Assembly: GCA_028752905.1 (NCBI GenBank)
Contig: JAQNBH010000003.1
Coordinates: forward strand, 34,686,697 to 34,750,696
Direction of reading: 5' to 3'
From: Cladorhizidae sp. MBARI D1340-BT2
Lineage: Eukaryota > Porifera > Demospongiae > Poecilosclerida > Cladorhizidae
Length of the DNA stretch: 64,000 nt
Below the pieces are notes generated by a model. That model saw only the letters and a list, made by a program, of their open reading frames with translations, was not told the DNA's origin and did not search any database. The translations under genes and the position numbers were made by a program. This document shows positions 62,454 to 64,000 of this stretch, piece after piece (position 1 is the stretch's first letter; each line of letters begins with the position of its first letter).

Positions 62454-63068
62454 GACATGTGGTTGCCTCTGAGTTAGCTCATGGCACCAGTGAGAGAGTA
62501 CATGTACATGTAGGTCTGTACGGGAGACATGTGGTTGCCGCTGAGTTATCTCATGGCACCAGTGAGAGAGTAGGTCTGTACGGGAGACATGTGGTTACCT
62601 CTGAGTTAGCTCGTGGCACCAGTGAGAGAGAGTAGGTCTGTAGGGGAGACATGTGGTTGCCTCTGAGATAGCTCATGGCACCAGTGAGAGAGTAGGTTTG
62701 TAAGGGAGACATGTGGTTGCCATTGAGTTAGCTCATGGCACCAGTGAGAGAGTAGGTATGTATGGGAGACATGTGGTTGCCTCTGAGTTAGCTCATGGCA
62801 CAAGTGAGAGAGTAGGTCTGTACGGGAGACATGTTCTTGCCTCTGAGTTAGCTCATGGCACCAGTGAGAGAGTAGGTATGTACGGGAGACATGTGGTTGC
62901 CTCTGAGTTAGCTCATGGCACCAGTGAGAGAGTAGGTCTGTACGGGAGACATGTGGTTGCCTCTGAGATAGCTCATGGCACCAGTGAGAGAGTAGGTTTG
63001 TATGGGAGACATGTGGTTGCCTCTGAGTTAGCTCATGGCACCAGTGAGAGAGTAGGTCTGTACGTGAA
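62454..63068 (+). repeat. 615-bp, 10-monomer unit, copy 4
   Basis: It matches 52259-52873 at offset 10,195 and 60619-61233 at offset 1,835, with the hybrid palindrome monomer (62499), the 62-bp GA-expanded monomer (near 62630), gtagggg, gtaaggg and gttcttgcc. Private change: gctcgtggc near 62610. Confidence 0.93.
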
Positions 63069-64000
63069 GACATGTGGTTGCCTCTGAGTTAGCTCATGGG
63101 ACCAGTGAGAGATTAGATCTGTATGGGAGACATGTGGTTGCCTCTGAGATAGCTCATGGCACCAGTGAGAGAGTAGGTTTGTACGGGAGACATGTGGTTG
63201 CCTCTGAGTTAGTGCATGGCACCAGTGATAGAGTAGGTATGTACGGGAGACATGTGGTTGCCTCTGAGTTAGCTCATGGCACCAGTGAGAGAGTAGGTCT
63301 GTACGGGAGACATGTGGTTGCCTCTGAGTTAGCTCATGGCACCAGTGAGAGAGTAGGTCTGTACGGGAGACATGTGGTTGCCTCTAAGTTAGCTCATGGC
63401 ACCGGTGAGAGAGTAGGTTTGTACGGGAGATATGTATTTGCTTCTGAGTTAGCTCATGGCACCAGTGAGCGAGTACATGTACATGTAGGTCTGTACGGGA
63501 GACATGTGGTTGCCGCTGAGTTATCTCATGGCACCAGTGAGAGAGTAGGTCTGCACGGGAGACATGTGGTTGCCTCTGAGTTAGCTCATGGCACCAGTGA
63601 GAGAGTAGGACTGTACGGGAGACATGTGGTTGCCTCTGAGATAGCTCATGGCACCAGTGAGAGAGTAGGTTTGTACGGGAGACATGTGGTTGCCATTGAG
63701 TTAGCTCTGGCACCAGTGAGAGAGTAGCTATGTATGGGAGACATGTGGTTGCCTCTGAGTTAGCTCATGGCACCAGTGAGAGAGTAGGTCTGTACGGGAG
63801 ACATGTACTTGCCTCTGAGTTAGCTCATGGCACCAGTGAGAGAGTAGGTATGTACGGGAGACATGTGGTTGCCTCTAAGTTAGCTCATGGCACCAGTGAG
63901 AGAGTAGGTCTCTACGGGAGACATGTGGTTGCCTCTGAGATAGCTCATGGCATCAATGAGAGAGTAGGTTTGTACGGGAGACATGTGGTTGCCTCTGAGT
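63069..64000 (+). repeat. Partial HOR unit at the window end, 932 bp seen
   Basis: It copies 52874-53806 at offset 10,195 (10,194 after a one-base deletion, gctctggcac near 63706). It has the palindrome at 63474 after gtgagcgag, gtaggactg near 63606 and catgtacttg near 63806, all shared with 52874 and 61234. The unit is cut by the window end about one monomer before its expected boundary. Confidence 0.93.

Larger units (their letters stand above)
5..63069 (+). repeat. HOR unit boundaries: 61-bp monomers with one extra base (82 sites)
   Basis: A one-base insertion after register 4 turns gggagac into gggaagac (variants gtgacgac, gtgaagac, ggaaagac, gggaagtc). Positions of the following gac/gtc (unit starts): 5, 918, 1711, 1952, 2925, 3718, 4499, 5827, 6308, 7089, 8417, 8898, 9439, 10220, 11548, 12029, 12582, 12701, 13866, 13985, 15270, 15746, 16107, 16643, 17196, 17972, 18453, 19006, 19125, 19841, 20322, 20875, 22380, 23113, 23769, 24617, 25410, 26203, 26859, 27649, 28442, 28683, 29968, 30761, 31734, 32696, 33117, 34690, 35586, 36436, 37229, 38202, 38683, 40326, 40627, 41599, 42812, 43233, 44206, 45119, 46212, 46952, 47567, 48732, 49633, 51158, 51279, 52259, 52874, 53847, 54628, 55541, 56514, 57487, 58208, 59121, 59957, 60378, 60619, 61234, 62454, 63069. 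Each shifts the reading frame by one, and most are followed by the catgGgacc monomer M1. Confidence 0.93.
290..63487. repeat. 72-bp monomers with palindrome tacatgtacatgta (66 sites)
   Basis: A 12-bp insertion after register 51 makes a perfect 14-bp palindrome of strictly alternating pyrimidine and purine. Start positions: 290, 1203, 2357, 3150, 4904, 5516, 7494, 8106, 10625, 11237, 12434, 13106, 13418, 14390, 14702, 15435, 16392, 16808, 17661, 18858, 19530, 20727, 21143, 21812, 22665, 23518, 24109, 24902, 25695, 26608, 27141, 27934, 28968, 29460, 30253, 31166, 32128, 33942, 35155, 35928, 36721, 37634, 39507, 40058, 41032, 42304, 43638, 44611, 45704, 46997, 47732, 48164, 50038, 50650, 51684, 52304, 53279, 55033, 55946, 56919, 58553, 59526, 60664, 61639, 62499, 63474. 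The arms are broken at 17661 (tacatgtacaagta) and 21812 (tacatgtacatgtt). The usual carrier is monomer M7. Confidence 0.95.
1..64000 (+). repeat. 60-bp satellite DNA array, continuous across the window
   Basis: Every part of the window is built from diverged copies of one 60-bp monomer in direct head-to-tail orientation, roughly 1,050 copies. No inverted copy, mobile-element insertion or single-copy stretch interrupts it, and both window ends lie inside the array. The most constant part of the monomer is catggcaccagtgagagagta. Variation concentrates at registers 7, 13, 18-20, 22, 25, 28, 36, 53, 55 and 60 (register 1 is the first g of gggagacatg). Array size and organisation are typical of eukaryotic heterochromatic satellites (known of the class). 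The exact chromosomal setting is not visible. There is no gene in any stretch of this window. Confidence 0.98.

Noticed and set aside
200..63713. Long open frames on the - strand (SHWCHELTQRQPHVSRTD core)
   Set aside because: They are the mirror of the same length effect and lie opposite the + strand frames. They are broken at the same indels and show no sign of independent selection.
10..63727. Long open frames on the + strand encoding a 20-residue repeat (HVVASELAHGTSERVGLY core)
   Set aside because: They follow from a stop-free 60-bp monomer. Most begin at GTG inside the repeat, the frame shifts at every unit boundary, frame-breaking indels (17, 2, 7, 11 and 1 bp) and in-frame stops are spread through the array, and no promoter or ribosome site precedes them.
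1..64000. CRISPR array
   Set aside because: Repeats are contiguous 60-bp units without unique spacers, and no cas genes or leader are present.
1..64000. Bacterial surface protein with tandem repeats
   Set aside because: There is no start region, signal peptide, anchor or end domain in 64 kb, and both strands are equally open. The regular frame shift excludes one long protein.
1..64000. Telomere repeat array
   Set aside because: The 60-bp monomer does not contain a ttaggg-type or other short telomeric motif in tandem.
1..64000. Transposon or retroelement relics
   Set aside because: No terminal repeats, target duplications or coding remnants are visible. All sequence aligns to the monomer.
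1..64000. Naming the source species or chromosome
   Set aside because: Satellite monomers evolve quickly and I do not recognise this one. A database search with the copy at 61-120 would be needed, and a match would settle it.

Overview
The whole 64,000-base window is one uninterrupted satellite DNA array, with no unique sequence at either end. The basic unit is a 60-bp monomer with about 53% GC and a G-rich + strand (21 G against 11 C in the consensus copy at 61-120). It is repeated roughly 1,050 times, always in the same orientation. I see no protein-coding gene, tRNA, rRNA, transposon or CRISPR array. Such an array points to a eukaryotic genome, in a centromeric, pericentromeric, subtelomeric or other heterochromatic block. 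Nothing in the sequence lets me name the species.

The monomers form a higher-order repeat (HOR). The canonical HOR unit has 16 distinguishable monomers and is 973 bp long: fourteen of 60 bp, one of 72 bp and one of 61 bp. The 72-bp monomer carries a 12-bp insertion that creates the perfect palindrome tacatgtacatgta. The 61-bp monomer has one extra base (gggAagac in place of gggagac), and I use it as the unit boundary. I find 82 such boundaries and 66 palindromes. Seven units are exactly 973 bp, and three more are 972, 980 and 962 bp through single small indels. The rest are shortened, extended or chimeric versions made of whole monomers plus a few fixed indel variants of 43, 57, 58, 59, 62, 67 and 79 bp. 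All unit lengths between boundaries add up from these parts.

Layout: 1-3717 holds three related 0.8-0.9 kb units around one canonical unit. 3718-12028 is a triplicated block with copy offsets of 2,590 and 3,131 bp. 12029-20874 is a zone of short units, 43-bp and 58-bp monomers and tandem duplications of 1,284 and 1,869 bp. 20875-31733 is a family with offsets of about 3,030, 3,273 and 2,319 bp and visible recombination joints. 31734-46211 is a mixed zone with several near-canonical units. 46212-64000 has most of the clean canonical units, four copies of a 615-bp 10-monomer unit, a 913-bp duplication, and segments copied from 51.8-53.8 kb to 60.6-64 kb (offsets 8,360 and 10,195).

Because 60 and 72 are multiples of three and the consensus has no stop in one frame on each strand, the array produces many long open frames on both strands. 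These are by-products of monomer length. Each unit boundary shifts the frame by one base, most of these frames begin at a GTG, and fixed in-frame stops (gtaaggg, gtagggg) spread through the array. The sequence looks like an array shaped by unequal crossover, gene conversion and CpG decay, not by protein selection.
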